64,000 nt of DNA from Ceratothoa steindachneri (lineage: Eukaryota; Arthropoda; Malacostraca; Isopoda; Cymothoidae): the NCBI GenBank assembly GCA_963969495.1, contig OZ018330.1, positions 70,719,637 to 70,783,636 of the forward strand. The letters are read 5' to 3'. Positions within the stretch are counted from its first letter, which is position 1. Each line of letters begins with the position of its first letter. Position numbers and translations under genes: made by a program. Below, piece after piece: positions 44,282 to 57,400 of the stretch. Below the pieces are notes generated by a model, which worked only from the letters and a program-made list of their open reading frames with translations, did not search any database and had not been told where the DNA came from.

Positions 44282-45343
44282 AGGATGTCGATTGCTTTAT
44301 CAATTGGAAGACATAATCTAGGAAGATATATGGGATAGCGGGATCTTTATATTACTTATTATAAACTAGAACTCAAGACGCCCCTTGAAACATTTCTTCC
44401 AGTAATCTGACTCTTGGTATACTTATTGGCTGAGATTCCTTCTTCATTTAGGTTGGCTGGGTTAATTCTTGATCTTCGTAATTCTTTCTTTTCTTGATGT
44501 ATCTTCCATTTAACGACGTGATGATTTCTTCTTGAATTGATGGGATGAGATGAGTTGAGACGAGTTAGCCCTTGAATTGAAGTCGTTTTCTTTCCGTTTT
44601 CCTTGACATCGGTTTTCTCTTGAGTCGATTTCTTGAGTTGTCCATAAGGCGTTTTCCGTTTTCTTCTGGGATCTTCTCCGTAAAAATTGTGGACTGTGAG
44701 ATCAATCTCGGGTCTTTTGAATCCAGAGGCCAGCACTCTGCCGTCACGCTACGGCCAAGTCCGTTTTGACTTGGTAATTAAATGGGCTATTTATATTCTT
44801 GCTTTTTTTGGAAGGAAGTTTTTCTCTTATACAGATATATAAAAAATATCTTATGAGGAAAAGTTTAGGCTATCAGGTTGTACCACAACACATATTTCTA
44901 CGATCCGGAACAAGTAACTAACGATCATTTATAAATACCAAAAGCACTAAAGATTTGAATGGAAATTTCCATGGAAATTTCTAGAAGAATAAGAATGCCC
45001 CGCCCACAACTTATTGCACCATACTACTAAATGTTATAAATGCTCCACCTTACAAATAGGCTCCATCCACATCTTATTGCATCAAATTATGTAATGTTCA
45101 CTGAAATAAAAATTAGGGAAAATAATATGATCTCATTTTGGATAAGCAAAATATAAATGGTGTCGTTTTTTGACAACTTGGCCTTCCGAGGTAAACTCGC
45201 ATATTCCTATTAAATTATAAAAAAAATTTAAAAATTGAAAGTTTGCGTTTCAATAACTTCAGCAGAAAATAATAGTTGCCATAGAAGCATAATGAGTTAT
45301 ATGCATTGTTTAGGGCTAAAAAAAGAAAAAGAAAAATTGCAAG
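44282..45343 (-). other. piggyBac 5' non-coding part with unexplained ORF
   Basis: It lies between the transposase start and the right terminus. An open frame at 44736-44359 (125 codons, Lys/Arg/Ser-rich) is not a known piggyBac part. It might be a secondary insertion or chance. Nothing else is recognised. Confidence 0.4.
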
Positions 45344-45379
45344 GTGTCGATTTCGACACCTAGGCCATTCTAGTGTTAA

Positions 45380-46222
45380 TATTTCGATTTTCCCTCCATG
45401 AAACGTTCTTAAAGTTAACAGGGAATTGTTCATGTAAATATGATATTCACATTTTTTCTTTCCACTTCCCTTTCAAACCAGCTGCATATGAGATATACAT
45501 TGATTTGTACTATCATTAAATCATGCTATAAATATAATATAACCTCTACACCAAGTCATTAATATTTGAAAAATAAAAGACGACAAATTCGAAGCTCAAA
45601 CCGACTAAGCAAAACGATATACATTGATTTTAATCTGATGCAAATCACACTCACACAAATGTAGTTGATTATGACTCTGTAAAAGAGCCAAATAAAATTA
45701 CTGACTCGATGGGAAAAGGATCACACACACACACACACACAATCTCAATCCCACTCTCAAGACTCTCTCTGTGTGTGTATGTGTGCGCGCGTGCGCTATT
45801 CTGCTATATGTTCATAAGTTCCTATATATCTCTCATTGATATCTGCCCCTCTCTCCATCACCGAGACACCAGTAGAGATCGCCTTAAGAGCCGATCATTC
45901 GAACTATTTCGATTTAAATAACTGTATATATATCCGCGGTGTGTCTTGTTTTCCTTTGGCACCCCGCGACATTGCTAACCCCTTGAGATTGTTTACTTTT
46001 ATGAGCACTTAACACGTAATTCAAGTCAATCAACCCGGTCACAACCATATTGATGACCCAGTCCTTTCGCGAACATTAAGTGAGTGAACAATAATCATAA
46101 CTTAGCGCAAAATGCAGTGTTTAAATGTAAATCCTGCTTACGAGTGGGTCTCAAACCTTCAATCGCACACTCACTAAACTGAAAGCAACCACAACTTGAA
46201 CTGCATGCTGTGCACGAGATAG

Positions 46223-46256
<34 letters not shown>

Positions 46257-46964
46257 AGTGTGTTTCAAGCAGCAGCTACACTGAATCCACAATTAGAGGT
46301 CAGTCTACCGTTTATTTATGGTATCTGCGCCCAATAAAACTACGGGCTTTTGGCCATCGTTCGCCTTTCACATGAGAGATGGCGCCGATCCATACACTTT
46401 TAAAATCACACACACAAATTTCATCGGCGCACTGCGGCTAGGGTATTCTCATCCTTTACATATTCTAATTTCGCCATCCCAATCAGCCAAAATCGACAGA
46501 AATCTGAAACCTAATTTCCAGTATGGCAAAATTCACCGAGAGAATTACACTACTTTCATTCAGGTTGGATCTACGCTACCACTATAAGTTCCCGCAACTA
46601 CTTCAAGCAACGGGCACGCCTCTCCCTCTGATGAGCGTCTTCGCCTCAGCTGTAAACTCAACCACCTCATTGAAGCTGTCGAGGAACTTGCATGAGAACT
46701 TAAGTGCCAGAAAATCCCAACAGCGAAATTCTTGCTCCCAGCGTCATTCTCCACACTCGGCGCCATCTGGCCGCATTACCTACTGTTTCTGTGCTAGGAC
46801 TTCTCCGAAAGAAAGTGCTGGTATTATCGCACAACACAGAGCAAGAGTTGGTATTATCGCACATTCAAGCAGGGAAATGTGTTACTCCTTGCAAGTCTCA
46901 ATCAGTGGGGCACAATCAGTCTTGCCTATGCATTCGCCGTGAGGGCATTACAGTGTTCGAAACC
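45380..46964. other. Putative Gypsy 5' region, microsatellites
   Basis: It holds a (CA)n run (45722-45741), a (TG)n/(CG)n run (about 45767-45796) and a (GATA)n(GA)n run (about 46209-46260). The words ATATTGATGACCCAG near 46049 resemble the sequence just inside the 5' LTR of many Gypsy elements, so a decayed LTR may lie upstream. The region 46380-46960 may be gag, but I could not verify a capsid motif. Confidence 0.35.
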
Positions 46965-47360
46965 CAGCTTCTTCTTCCGGGACTCCACCACGGGATTAGG
47001 CTTCCTGTTTGACAGCGTTTTGATAGCTTCTATCATGTCGACGTCGCAAGATGAAAGAAAAAGCTCTTCAATAAATTAATTCATTCAGAATGTATCAAGT
47101 CAGGCAATTTCTGTATATTTACCCAAAAACTTTTATTCTATCACCCAATATTCCGGCCGTACTCTCCGATTGTTATTCTTAATTGCAGATGGTAATCGTC
47201 CTATATTAGGGGCCGATGTTCTGCAATGTTATTTTTCACTCGTCTTTGAGATGAAAGAAAGTGTTCTGAAAAGCCTTGGGTCTAGATACTTTATTCAAGT
47301 AACTCCAAATTACGACGTTCCGTATGTGACTCTGACTAACTTTTCCGGAGATTGACTCGC
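46965..47360 (+). pseudogene. Gypsy retrotransposon protease relic
   Basis: Frames read FFFRDSTTGLGFLFDSVLIA (about 46966-47030), where a Gypsy protease would have FLVDSGA; the key DSG/DTG is degraded to DSV. Further on, LLFLIADGNRPILGADVLQ (47170-47230) is the well-known ILGADFL block of the same domain. The two pieces are separated by stops. This retropepsin-like protease would process the Gag-Pol polyprotein. Confidence 0.72.
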
Positions 47361-48010
47361 CAAGTTCCCAGTTGATATTTCTGCCATTCACCGCATCATT
47401 GACACCCAATATACAACACTTCTCGCAACATTCACTGACCTAACCTCCACTAAGTGTATTAGCAATATGTTAAAAACACAACTATACATTACATTTAAAC
47501 AACTAGTCCGTCTGTCTACTTCTGTCTTCGTCGCCTCCAGCTAGCCTGCTAAACTGAATACCACCATAGAAGAATGTGCGAAAATGGAAAGATAAGTTAT
47601 TATAAGGAAATCTCGATCTGCATGGACTTCACCATTGCACCTAGTTTAAAATAAATATGACACTTACTAGTAGATTTCTGATTTCCGTTTTTTAAACAGA
47701 ATCACTAGGGAAGATAGATAACCTAGTTCTTTAATTTCGGACTTTACATCAGCTTTTTGCAGGTGCAAAAGTCTTTTCCAAACTTAATCTTGTAAAGACA
47801 TTTAATCAGATAGCTGCGGAGAAATCAAGCTTGTCTGCGACGCCTGTCTGCACCACCTTTAGCTCATACGAATTCCTCTTCATACCACTTGGTTTGATAT
47901 CACTATCCCAAATCTTTGTGCGTTTCATAAATGAATTCCGAGGTGAGCTTATTTTTATCTATGCGTTTATCGATGATATTCTCCATTTTTAATCTGATCA
48001 CGTGACACAT
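47361..48010 (+). pseudogene. Gypsy reverse transcriptase relic
   Basis: After a degenerate linker (SAIHRIIDTQYTTLLATFTD), 47761-47990 reads GAKVFSKLNLVKTFNQIAAE, SSYEFLFIPLGLISLSQIF, RFINEFRGELIFIYAFIDDI. The catalytic block appears as FIDDI (usual YVDDI or YIDDI). First fingers (the usual SPWASPLHMV) are deleted. RNase H and integrase are not recognised downstream, so only a fragment of pol remains. Confidence 0.75.
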
Positions 48011-49540
48011 CTCTTACACGTGAAGCAAGTCTGTGGGTGCTTGTTTGTTTATAATCTCAGACTAAGCGACATAAATACTCACTAGAGATGGGGAAGCTCA
48101 AATTCCTTGGATACCTTTTTGAAAACTCCAGCAATCTCTAAAACTGCTTTTTCTCGTGAGAGAACTGTCCAAGGTCGTTCAAAACCCCCCACCGCAAAAT
48201 ACCGTCATCTGTCATAATTATCCCTGCCCAAAGAACTCACTTGTTTCTAGTTAATGTCACCAGACTCACGTTTATTCCTACGCATTTCAAGGAAAATTAC
48301 TATCTTTCCATCCCCAGTGATCAAAACCGTTTTCCTACACTATTTTTTGTCAGCATTAGAGCACACAAATTAAGAATTTTCTTCGCTTATTTTCCCTAAC
48401 ACGAATGAAAGTTTTGTATTTTGTTCGATTCATTTCAAGGAGACATTGAGTACTTGCTCTTAAGTCATTTAAAGAACACGTTTTCCACCTACTCAATTGT
48501 AAGAGTGACAATCTCTTTTATCTTTCTTACTTTTCTTTGGCAGCCCGCAAAAAATATATTAGGTAAACTCACATTTTTTTCACATATCTTAAAATTAGGT
48601 TTTAATCCTAGAATGAAAAGTTGACTTGATTGAATACTATAAGTTTCATTTTATAATTAATCCGCCTGTCGAAATGATTAATGTATCAGAAAAAAAGGCC
48701 CAAAATGTGATACATCTCCATGTGATAAAGGTTGCGTAAAGATAAATTAACAGGAAATCTCCCCCAAAAATTCTACACATCTTTGGGTTGATATAACTGC
48801 GTTGTGGTTGTCACCTTAACTAGTCACTTTTTGATGCTTACTTTCATTCTAAATATATCATTGCAGGCATGACTGATAATTTCACTATAAGTTCCCAAAT
48901 TGTATAGTAGACCCAAGTTAGGTATGAGGGTTTTATCTATGTTCAAACTGAAATTGATTATAGCCTTAAATTTGCTCACCTGAATTCATCCACTTGAGAA
49001 AGCGACCGAATGGAGCCCCAGCTTAGATTTGAGAGGAAATTCAGAGGACTGACCACGTTGGGTGTGGTTGGAAAACGCAGGAGGTAGTCCAGTTCCAAGA
49101 CACCCAGTTCTCCTTTGACGGACAAAATCTTTAATAAAGGACAACATAAAATTATTCACAACATAACTAGAGACATGCACGCGATATAATTCACAGAGGA
49201 GTTATTGGGATGTAACCCGTTTATAAGGTACCTCGGGTAGTTAGTAGAGTCACGATCAATTTATGGAGGGTTGATTCGCGAGGCAAGGTTACCTGCAAAG
49301 GCGTGTCGGACGAAGGCGTTTGAGGTTTCACTGTCGAGTTTGCTCTGACTCCCAAAGTTCTTATAGGGAATCTGTTTATAAGCTGGGTTCGAAAGGTAAC
49401 TTGGTTATCACTGGGTTAAAGGAAGGACTCGAAAAGAAATTTGGGTTCTGTATACTTTATTCTTGGTTTAGGTCTACCTTAGTTGCTGCAAGCAAAATAC
49501 TCGAGTCTTACGCGGCTTTGTTGTAAACTTTCCTCTACGT
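48011..49540. other. Unassigned region after Gypsy relic
   Basis: May contain further decayed pol DNA, but no RNase H or integrase motif could be read. Minus frame 49180-48986 has no familiar motif. Confidence 0.35.
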
Positions 49541-49659
49541 TAGATAGTTGGAGCTAGGACGGCTGGACTTAAGGAGGAGGAACGGACTCGTTTGGTTAAT
49601 AATAAACAAACCAGGATGAGAATAACGCAGAATTAATAATTGTCATGAGAATGTTTTTA

Positions 49660-49736
49660 ACCCGTTTATTTATACTACCTCCAATTAAGGGGGTGTGACT
49701 TCTTATTTCCTAATCTGGACGCGGGGCGGAGCTTCT
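49660..49736 (-). promoter_or_regulatory. LTR-like promoter module, copy C (reverse)
   Basis: On the minus strand it reads AAGCTCCGCCCCGCG, GTCACACCCCCTTAA and TATAAATAAACGGG, the first three blocks of modules A and B in the same order and spacing. It is the most divergent copy, and the downstream ATTAGTATTATTAGC block is not evident. It probably marks another solo LTR or related promoter. Confidence 0.4.
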
Positions 49737-51231
49737 AGGGTGAGAAGTGTGTTCGTGTGTTCTTTGTTAAACTGCTGGGCGGAGTCAAAGGGTGTTTGCG
49801 TTTTCAGTGTGGACACATGCATATTGCATTTGGCTGCCCGATCGTGGCTTTATCAAACCGTCATCCATAGCAAGGTTGATTTTGCTGTTTTGCAGGTTCA
49901 CGCAAAATCTGGCTGGTCAGATTAGATACTACTCTGAGTTTGCCCAGCTGCCTTCGTTATCTTGTATCGAGACCTTTTGTCTCGCAGCTGTTGCCTCACG
50001 TGGGAACCTCCAACTATGGGTTTGCCTTCTTATACTCATGTTTTTCTTAATACATGTACAATTGTGATATAAGTGTTTCGCTCTATTCTACATTGGTTCA
50101 TTGCTAGTACATGACATATTGTTTCAGTAGTTAAAATGTGTGCCCAATTTTAAGATTTCCTAAGTCCAACAGAGTGCACATTTGTGAGGTTCCTCGTTGA
50201 GCCTAATTCACCGTGCAATTCGACCGTCGCTACAGAGTATCACAATATGGGCCTTTGACTTCACCGAGGTATCAATGCCTCTCGCAATGTATTTCTTCTT
50301 TAGTTCAATGTCCAATCAAATCCCAAGTCCACCGTTTGTGCGTAACCACCTCACAATATATAATGGGAAATTATGGTTTATAGTTAACATTTACATATTT
50401 TGCCTTTGTGAGAGACGAATAGTTATGGGTTGAAAACAAAGGAAAAGAGAGAGAAAAGACAAGGCACCTTTATTTTACCAACAGTATCAAGGATTAGATT
50501 AATAATTAATACAAATAGAGATCTTATCCCTTGGTTCCCTGGAAGATTCTGTGTACATATAATAAGAGTTACTGCAATATGGATCGTGGTAGCCAAGGTT
50601 TAACACTATTAGCCATAAATTGACAGATATGTGTATCTCCTCCGACTTTCGCATCTGTGAGCTCAAATGCTAAAAATTGCTGCCATCTTTAGAGTATGTG
50701 TGTAAGGGGGTTGGGTTGGTTACCATAAAAACAGTAGTTCCTCATGTGATAGGCACCAGAAGGTACAAATGTGTACTAAAAATCATGCGCAAATCATGTT
50801 CAATTTGAACTGGGATTTGAACCAAAATCTTGTCTCTAAAAATGAGCCACTAGTTGGATCTTTGAACGAAATATTATCACTAAATTCTTCTGGTCGACCA
50901 AGAAGGTATGGCTCGACATTAATTACATTAATTATAAGACAACAAGATAAATAATCGATCTTTTTTTTTCATTGATATTGGCTGCATCCTGTACTAGGAA
51001 GCAAATGAATTTTTTTTTATTTATCCCATAATATTTTCCCCACCTACCATCCACAAAGGGGCTTTAAATTTACTCCATTGATTTCCAACATTTATGAATG
51101 ATGTTTCCTTATTATTTCTCTTTACTATCTTAGCCCCACTGAATAGGCGTACATTTCGGGGAATTACACCCATTTCCTTTATTTCTTACCAAATTAAAAA
51201 CTTAAATTCCTCAAAAGCCATTCCTCCTCAC
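49737..51231. other. Unassigned region downstream of the last dynein exon
   Basis: On the minus strand this is intron or 3' flank of the dynein gene. No further exon could be recognised. Confidence 0.35.
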
Positions 51232-51402
51232 CTGAAAGGTCATCTGCGCAGAGAAAATAAGTTTGTCCTTCTCGAAAAGACCTCGAGTCGTGTACTGAAA
51301 TACGCTGTAGGTGATTGCGCTGATCAAGGTCTTCACACGGGCGTCAACATCATCCTTCGTTTCAGCCTTTGAAATGGCGTTATGGAACACAACTCGGAAT
51401 GC
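51232..51402 (-). CDS. Dynein exon: AAA6
   Basis: 171 bp, phase 0. Reads [57 protein letters not shown]. The acceptor is ACTCCCAAAG, with a weaker pyrimidine tract than in the other introns, and the donor is GTGAGG. This is the last exon recognised in the window; the next (usually a short hydrophobic block before the C-terminal domain) was not found. Confidence 0.94.
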
Positions 51403-54400
51403 CTTTGGGAGTATAAATATAATTACTGCAATCATCATTCGAGGAATGGAAAAAGAATCTTGAGACTGACCTTACTTGTACACCATTTATTCTTTTTTTC
51501 ATTATTCAAACTTGTTTCTATTCATTTTCCTTTCGCCGTATGGGCCGTAACGCATTCAATGGTGAACGTTAATTGCGATTCCAGCTATACTGGGCTGAAG
51601 AAGCCAAGAATAAACGTCCACATGGATAAGTCGTGTTAAACGGCGTTCATTGTTAAACGGGATGTTGGTTAAATGACAATGGGTATTAACAGCCAAGGGT
51701 GCCTAATTTAAAAGTTACGAGTAAAAGGTTACAGGTTTTAATCCCGAAGGCTCATCATCTCGCCTTTGCTGCTTCCCAATAATTGAAATTCCATCTACTG
51801 GCAATGGTTCATCCTCTACGTCACCATGTAAGTACTCACTATTGAGATGAACGCTGCGAAATCGAGAATCAGATATCAAAGCCTCAAACAACACATGTAC
51901 TCGCATTGACGACATAAATTATAGGGATAACATTAAAAACATTTCTTTGGTCTTTATTAGCTTATTTTATATCTATGTATATAAAAGAGGAAGTTTGTTT
52001 GTTTACTAAAGGAAAACAAACAGTTAAACTTACTAATTTGAAAATAGTGTAGTATTTAATGATGAAATTAAAAGAAATTTCATATTACATTCATAAGCAA
52101 TATTTACAACGCCAAATAGTTTATTTCTTTCGCCAGCTGTCAGATAAAAGTTTTAGTTTGTCACCTGACATTTATACAGAGCCTATACACTGGCATAGAT
52201 ACGAACATTATGTGTCAACACATAATACTTAGACACGCTTTCAAGCCTAGCTGAAGTGAGGGTATAGAGCGAACCATCCCTTTCAAGTTCAAATCTATTT
52301 TTTTACCCATGCAATGCCAGGTAATTCAGAGAGTTACACTTCTCCTTGCGATTGGTCGGTCACCTCCCAATTGAGGCCTATTCTAGCGTAATAATGGGCA
52401 AGATATAGATCAATGAACTGACCTTGAGACTGAACTGATAAATAGGATTGATTTTGTGTAAGTCGTTGAGGATGAAGTAGAGAAGGGAGGCTCTGGAGGC
52501 GGCTGGGCGGTAAAGTTCCCTAGCCTCGTCGATCTGATGACTGGTCACACGCGCCTCCGCAACCTGGAAGGCCGAAACAACACATTCATTTGCTTCGAAA
52601 TGATTAGTACCAGGTTCAAACCCACGAAGTGGAAGAATTAGTGTCATTGAGCGATGGAAATTGAAAGATTCAGAAGTAGACTTCTTAAAATAATAAGCAT
52701 ATACAAATGAAAAAGTAAAATGGACGCGAGAGAACTTACAATGGCCTACTGAGGAAATAAGTCGCAGAATGAGCGGATGAAAAAGAAGATGAAAAATGAT
52801 GAGAGCAGGAATCGCCGAGCCAATGCATAGAAGAAAATGCTGTTATTTGTGGAAAAAATGAAAAGAAGCTGGTGTTGGCTGAGGGAAAGAACTTGGGAAG
52901 ATCAGGTGAAAAAAAAGCAGAAATAAATGGTTGAGAAAAAATATTAGTAAAAGAAAGCGTGATGACTAAACTGCTAGAATAAAACATGCCATAACAAAAT
53001 GATGGGGTCTATAGACTCCAGCTAAAGTTCCCTCCCCAAAGGCTCTAGAAATAGAGATGAGTAAGAGATGCAGCCTTAGAACAAATGGATAGGGAAGGAA
53101 TGGTAGCAAAGTAGCGCTCGAACCTTTTCCTGTATTTCTTGCGCTGTCGCCTTTGTGTGTTCCAGGTTTTCGACCAAAGCAGTGTCTCCGAGGAAGTTCC
53201 CCGCTGCAGAGGACAGGCGGCTCAGGAGATCATCTTCGAGTTGCTTTAGTTCGATCTTGAAGTCGTTTTGCTGCTTCGTTAGTTTATACTGGAAAAATTT
53301 GAACCCAGTGTAGATCATTGAGGCAGATAATCCTTCTACGATAGATATGTATATAGTATCGTGCTGTCTACAAATCACCGAGTGGTGTGAGAAACCACAA
53401 CCTTGGTGTCAGGGACGAATCAAAGTTACCAGATGTGATAGCGCACAAACATGAAATGGGCAGAGAAGATAGCTTGAGAACTCGCTCTATTTTATAATAA
53501 AAAATAATTTTAAGAATAATAATAACAATAATAATAATAATAATTCAATAAATGCGTCTAATGACCTTGGATCAAGTCGAAGCAGTTATCTTTCCTAACC
53601 TGCCTGCACGTAGCCCATTCTTTCAGTCTATATTACTCTACGAGTTATATCTCGGTCTACATATTTTTATCCAAGTCTATCGCCTCATGCCTGCCTTAGT
53701 TATTGGGCAGCCTGCCGTCAAGATGAAGCCCGAATCAAACTGTTCTTTTCTCATTTCAAGCCGTTTATTCGGCTTACTTCATCATTACTCAAAGGTTTCG
53801 AAGTGACTTTACGTCACTGATTAGACAAAAGTTTCCTCGCAGCAGTGTATACTATGTGACATCAATTCATTAAATATGGCACTTTTTTGGCAGTATTCAA
53901 GGCACTGCTCGGAAACTAAAACTGAAGTGATGTCATAAAACTCGCTAGGAAACCTATCTCATAGTATGACCGAACCAGGCTCATGAGGATAATGCCCCAT
54001 GCAACATGAATTCACGTTATCTTACTTCACCACTTTCCTTGAGAATCAGGGTTGGTTTTCGTTAATATTATTAATAATTAATAAACATCATAATGCACAC
54101 AACTCTATTAAAAGAAATCTTGCAACAAGGCAGTGGGGAGAGCTATCGTATGTACAACATTAAATGTACGAGTGATTGGCGTGTGATGGTACATATGAGG
54201 TACAAAACCATGAAATTGGTTACCTTGAGCTCTTCCAAATCGGGCCGCTCCGCCTTGACAACCTCAGCCAAGAGCTGATCCTCGAGGCCATCTCTCGTTA
54301 CGGTGAAATTAATGAGAGTGCACTGCGCTTGCAACTCAGGCTTATAGTGGGGATTCGCCAATTTCGTTTGCAAGAAAAGAACAAAATTGGGGTTGTACTC

Positions 54401-57400
54401 GATCTCACGATCTCCAAGTTTTAAAGCCCTGAAAGAAAGTTTTAGGATCTGTATCAAACACGTATCCTAACTCTGAATTAAATCAATGTTGTAGACGAAC
54501 ACCGTTCATCAAGGTACTGATCAGCACTCTGGTGGAAAATTATATGGGACGACAAATGATAGAAGAAGAAAAAGAAGAAGAAATCACGAGAAGAATGAGA
54601 TAAGTAAGAGGATAAAAAAACAATGATATTTGGGCTTCTTCAAAGAGTGAGGACAAGGAGCAAACATTGTTAAGTGCCACTATGGACGAAGAGAAGCTAA
54701 GCTACAAAATGTGAAGATCATTGGATTGCAAGGACTTCTGTCCTTTTCGCGTTCCCTCTCACCCAAGATTAAAAACACATCCTTGGGTTGGAAAGGGTTA
54801 AAAGTCTCAGAGATACATATGGGGGAGGGAATGCAAACTGAAAAGTAAGAAATCGAAACTCGTTCCCCCTCTTACCGCCCTTTCTTGATGAGGTTCTTGC
54901 CAACAAGTGGGTCGAGAACCGGGTCAAGGTTTTCCGGGATACTCTCGATCAATACGCTTTCTCCTTTCACGATAGAACTTTCGAGCACTTCCATACAGTT
55001 TTTCTGGTCGAGCCTCACCACCTTCAGTTCATCTCCGAATTTAGCCTTGATCCATTTGACGCCTTGCAACTGAGAACAGAGAATTGTGACAAACGCAATA
55101 ATACAGTTAAATTAATGAGAGAGAAATACAAATCAGAGAGGAAGGAGGAAGGATGTGATAGAATAAATGAAACTTACAAATAAGCATAGAACAGTGCTAA
55201 AGGTGGAAAGAATTGCAGTCTCTTCTGCGTGACGCACAAAAGACACGAAAAAACGAACTGAGGTCTGGCACCGGCCCTTGTAAACTTCGCGGGGACCATC
55301 AAACTAGAAGTAAGCTTGGAAGAGCTCACTTTTAAAGTCACCAAACATCAGTTTCAAAGAAAGAGGCGAGACATTACAAAAGATTTCCTCCGCAATCACT
55401 TCATTCGGGGGTTGATTGCGCCACGCGTTACTTAATGATAAAGTTCTCAGTTAAAAATGGTGGCTCATTAACCCACCAAACTGAGACCTGGATGCGGGCA
55501 GTTACAGGGCAGAGACAGACAGAAGTTGGGGAAATCCCTGAGATTCACCCTTAAAGGAAACTCAACCTTGATAACCCCGCTGCTCGCTCCTCACCTGCGG
55601 GTCAATCAGAAGCGCCCATCGGTCGGAGTTGGTTAGTATTATGGCGTTCTCGGTAGACATCCGGTCTGACGGCAGCCCTTCATTGTTCCAACGGGCGATC
55701 GTGGCGACATCCGTAAGCAACTTGATCGGGTCGAGGTTTGGCGTGATCGGGATAGCAGGCTGAGAGACGAGGAGGTGGGGTGAGGGGGTCACCAGTAAAC
55801 AAGGTAGTACAGGTAGCTTTGAATTAAATTAATGATCTGCATTCGTTTTGCCGCTTTACCTGCATCAATTCAGGCAAAATCCCCCACCCCCTATTTTTCT
55901 CATCCAAATTGGCCTTTCCAAGCAATGGGAGTGCTACATACTCGTATATGCTGTAACATCTCGCTCTGTCAGGATAAATTTCTCGTGAGAAGGCACCAAG
56001 CACTTCACCCTCATAAATCCCCTCCATAAAACCCTATCACATGCTCCAACGTGCTCCCTTTCCCTTTAAACACTCATTTACATAATCAAGCAACCTTTTT
56101 CGAGGTCGTCCAACACTTTCCACGCCGCCTAATTATTCTTTATATTCTCTTCATGAATCAATTTAAATCCATTTTTCTTATATGCCCCTACCAATTCAGA
56201 ACATTTTCGGCCACAACCTCATTTGCACCACATATATCTGTCACTCACTCTTTCATTTAAGTTTGTTTGGAAATAATATGGCATTTTCAGAGAATAAATA
56301 AAAAAATTGTGATGCAAATTAACCTGAAAATTTTAAATCTTTGTGTGATCTCCAATTATAGCAATGAAAATAGCCGAATAGTAGGGAATTTTTCATTTTT
56401 ATTATTTTTTTTTAAATACCAAAACTAACTTTTCTTTCTGTTTATTTTTGCTCTGCTGTGAAGGAAATTTTCTACTCATATAAAAGCTGGTAATCCTAAA
56501 ATGCTAAGTTTGGTTCGTATGCAATATGTTAGAATTTCCCAGCCTAATGAGCGAAATTTTTCTGGGTCTGCTTTTCTGCTTGAGGCGTTGCAGTGTTATG
56601 AGAGGAGAAGAACACCTAGTCTCTTGCCAAACTTGGGCATTTGTGGGTGCTAGTGCTCCATTACCACGATCGACTTAGCAACAATAAAAATCTGCAGATA
56701 TAATTTTTCAACCATCATCATCCAATTATATTGTACTAGATGTATAAAAACATTTTTGGGATGAAGTGTTGATTGTAATGTTGGACTTAGTTTTCATTAG
56801 GTGATAACCACTAAGTATACCCAGGTTTGTAGTTACCATACAATACTCATTTTTCGCCCATTGTAATAATGATAATATTTCAGTCAAGAAAAGAGAAGTT
56901 ACTCCGAGCAACCAGATTGTTGTAAATGGTCGAACTTTGGCGGAAAAGATTTTCTTGAGGAAACCAGATCTTTTTTAGATTTTTTTCCATAGATGATTGA
57001 AACTAAATCTATGAGGCATTAAAAAGGACTTGAAATACAGCTTTGATTTCAGAACACCTTCATAACTGATAAATGAAGACTTACGCTGTACTTAGACAAA
57101 GCAGGCAACCACAACTTCTCCATGAGTTCTTTTCTGTAATGTTTCGTGAAGCATCCGACGTAGGAGATGAAAGCGGATGCGATCAGAATATCGCCGGGTA
57201 GAGTCTTCTCCCGATTGCGTAATCTGCCAAACACCCGAAATGCTTAAGATCGAACAAGTGAAATTTTTGTAATAGCAGAAATTGCTGGTAATTTTGCTAT
57301 CATTTGCGTCCTTTTCATGCAAAATACATATTTTAGAACATAAGAAATAGTCTATATCGCTCAAAGCCACTTGGGTCTTTCGAAGCCAAACCACCTGTAG

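Larger units (their letters stand above)
42305..45379 (-). mobile_element. piggyBac-like transposon with both ends and TTAA sites
   Basis: TTAA at 42305-42308 is followed by CACTAGAATAGCC; the other end reads GGCCATTCTAGTG before TTAA at 45376-45379. The element is 3067 bp. A 16-bp near-palindrome GTGTCGATTTCGACAC occurs near each end (42352-42367 and 45344-45359) in direct orientation. The transposase is on the minus strand and is broken. Cut-and-paste integration at TTAA is characteristic of piggyBac. Confidence 0.93.

Noticed and set aside
48986..49180. Minus-strand frame considered as the next dynein exon
   Set aside because: It lacks any similarity to the expected block after AQMTFQ and has no suitable splice borders.
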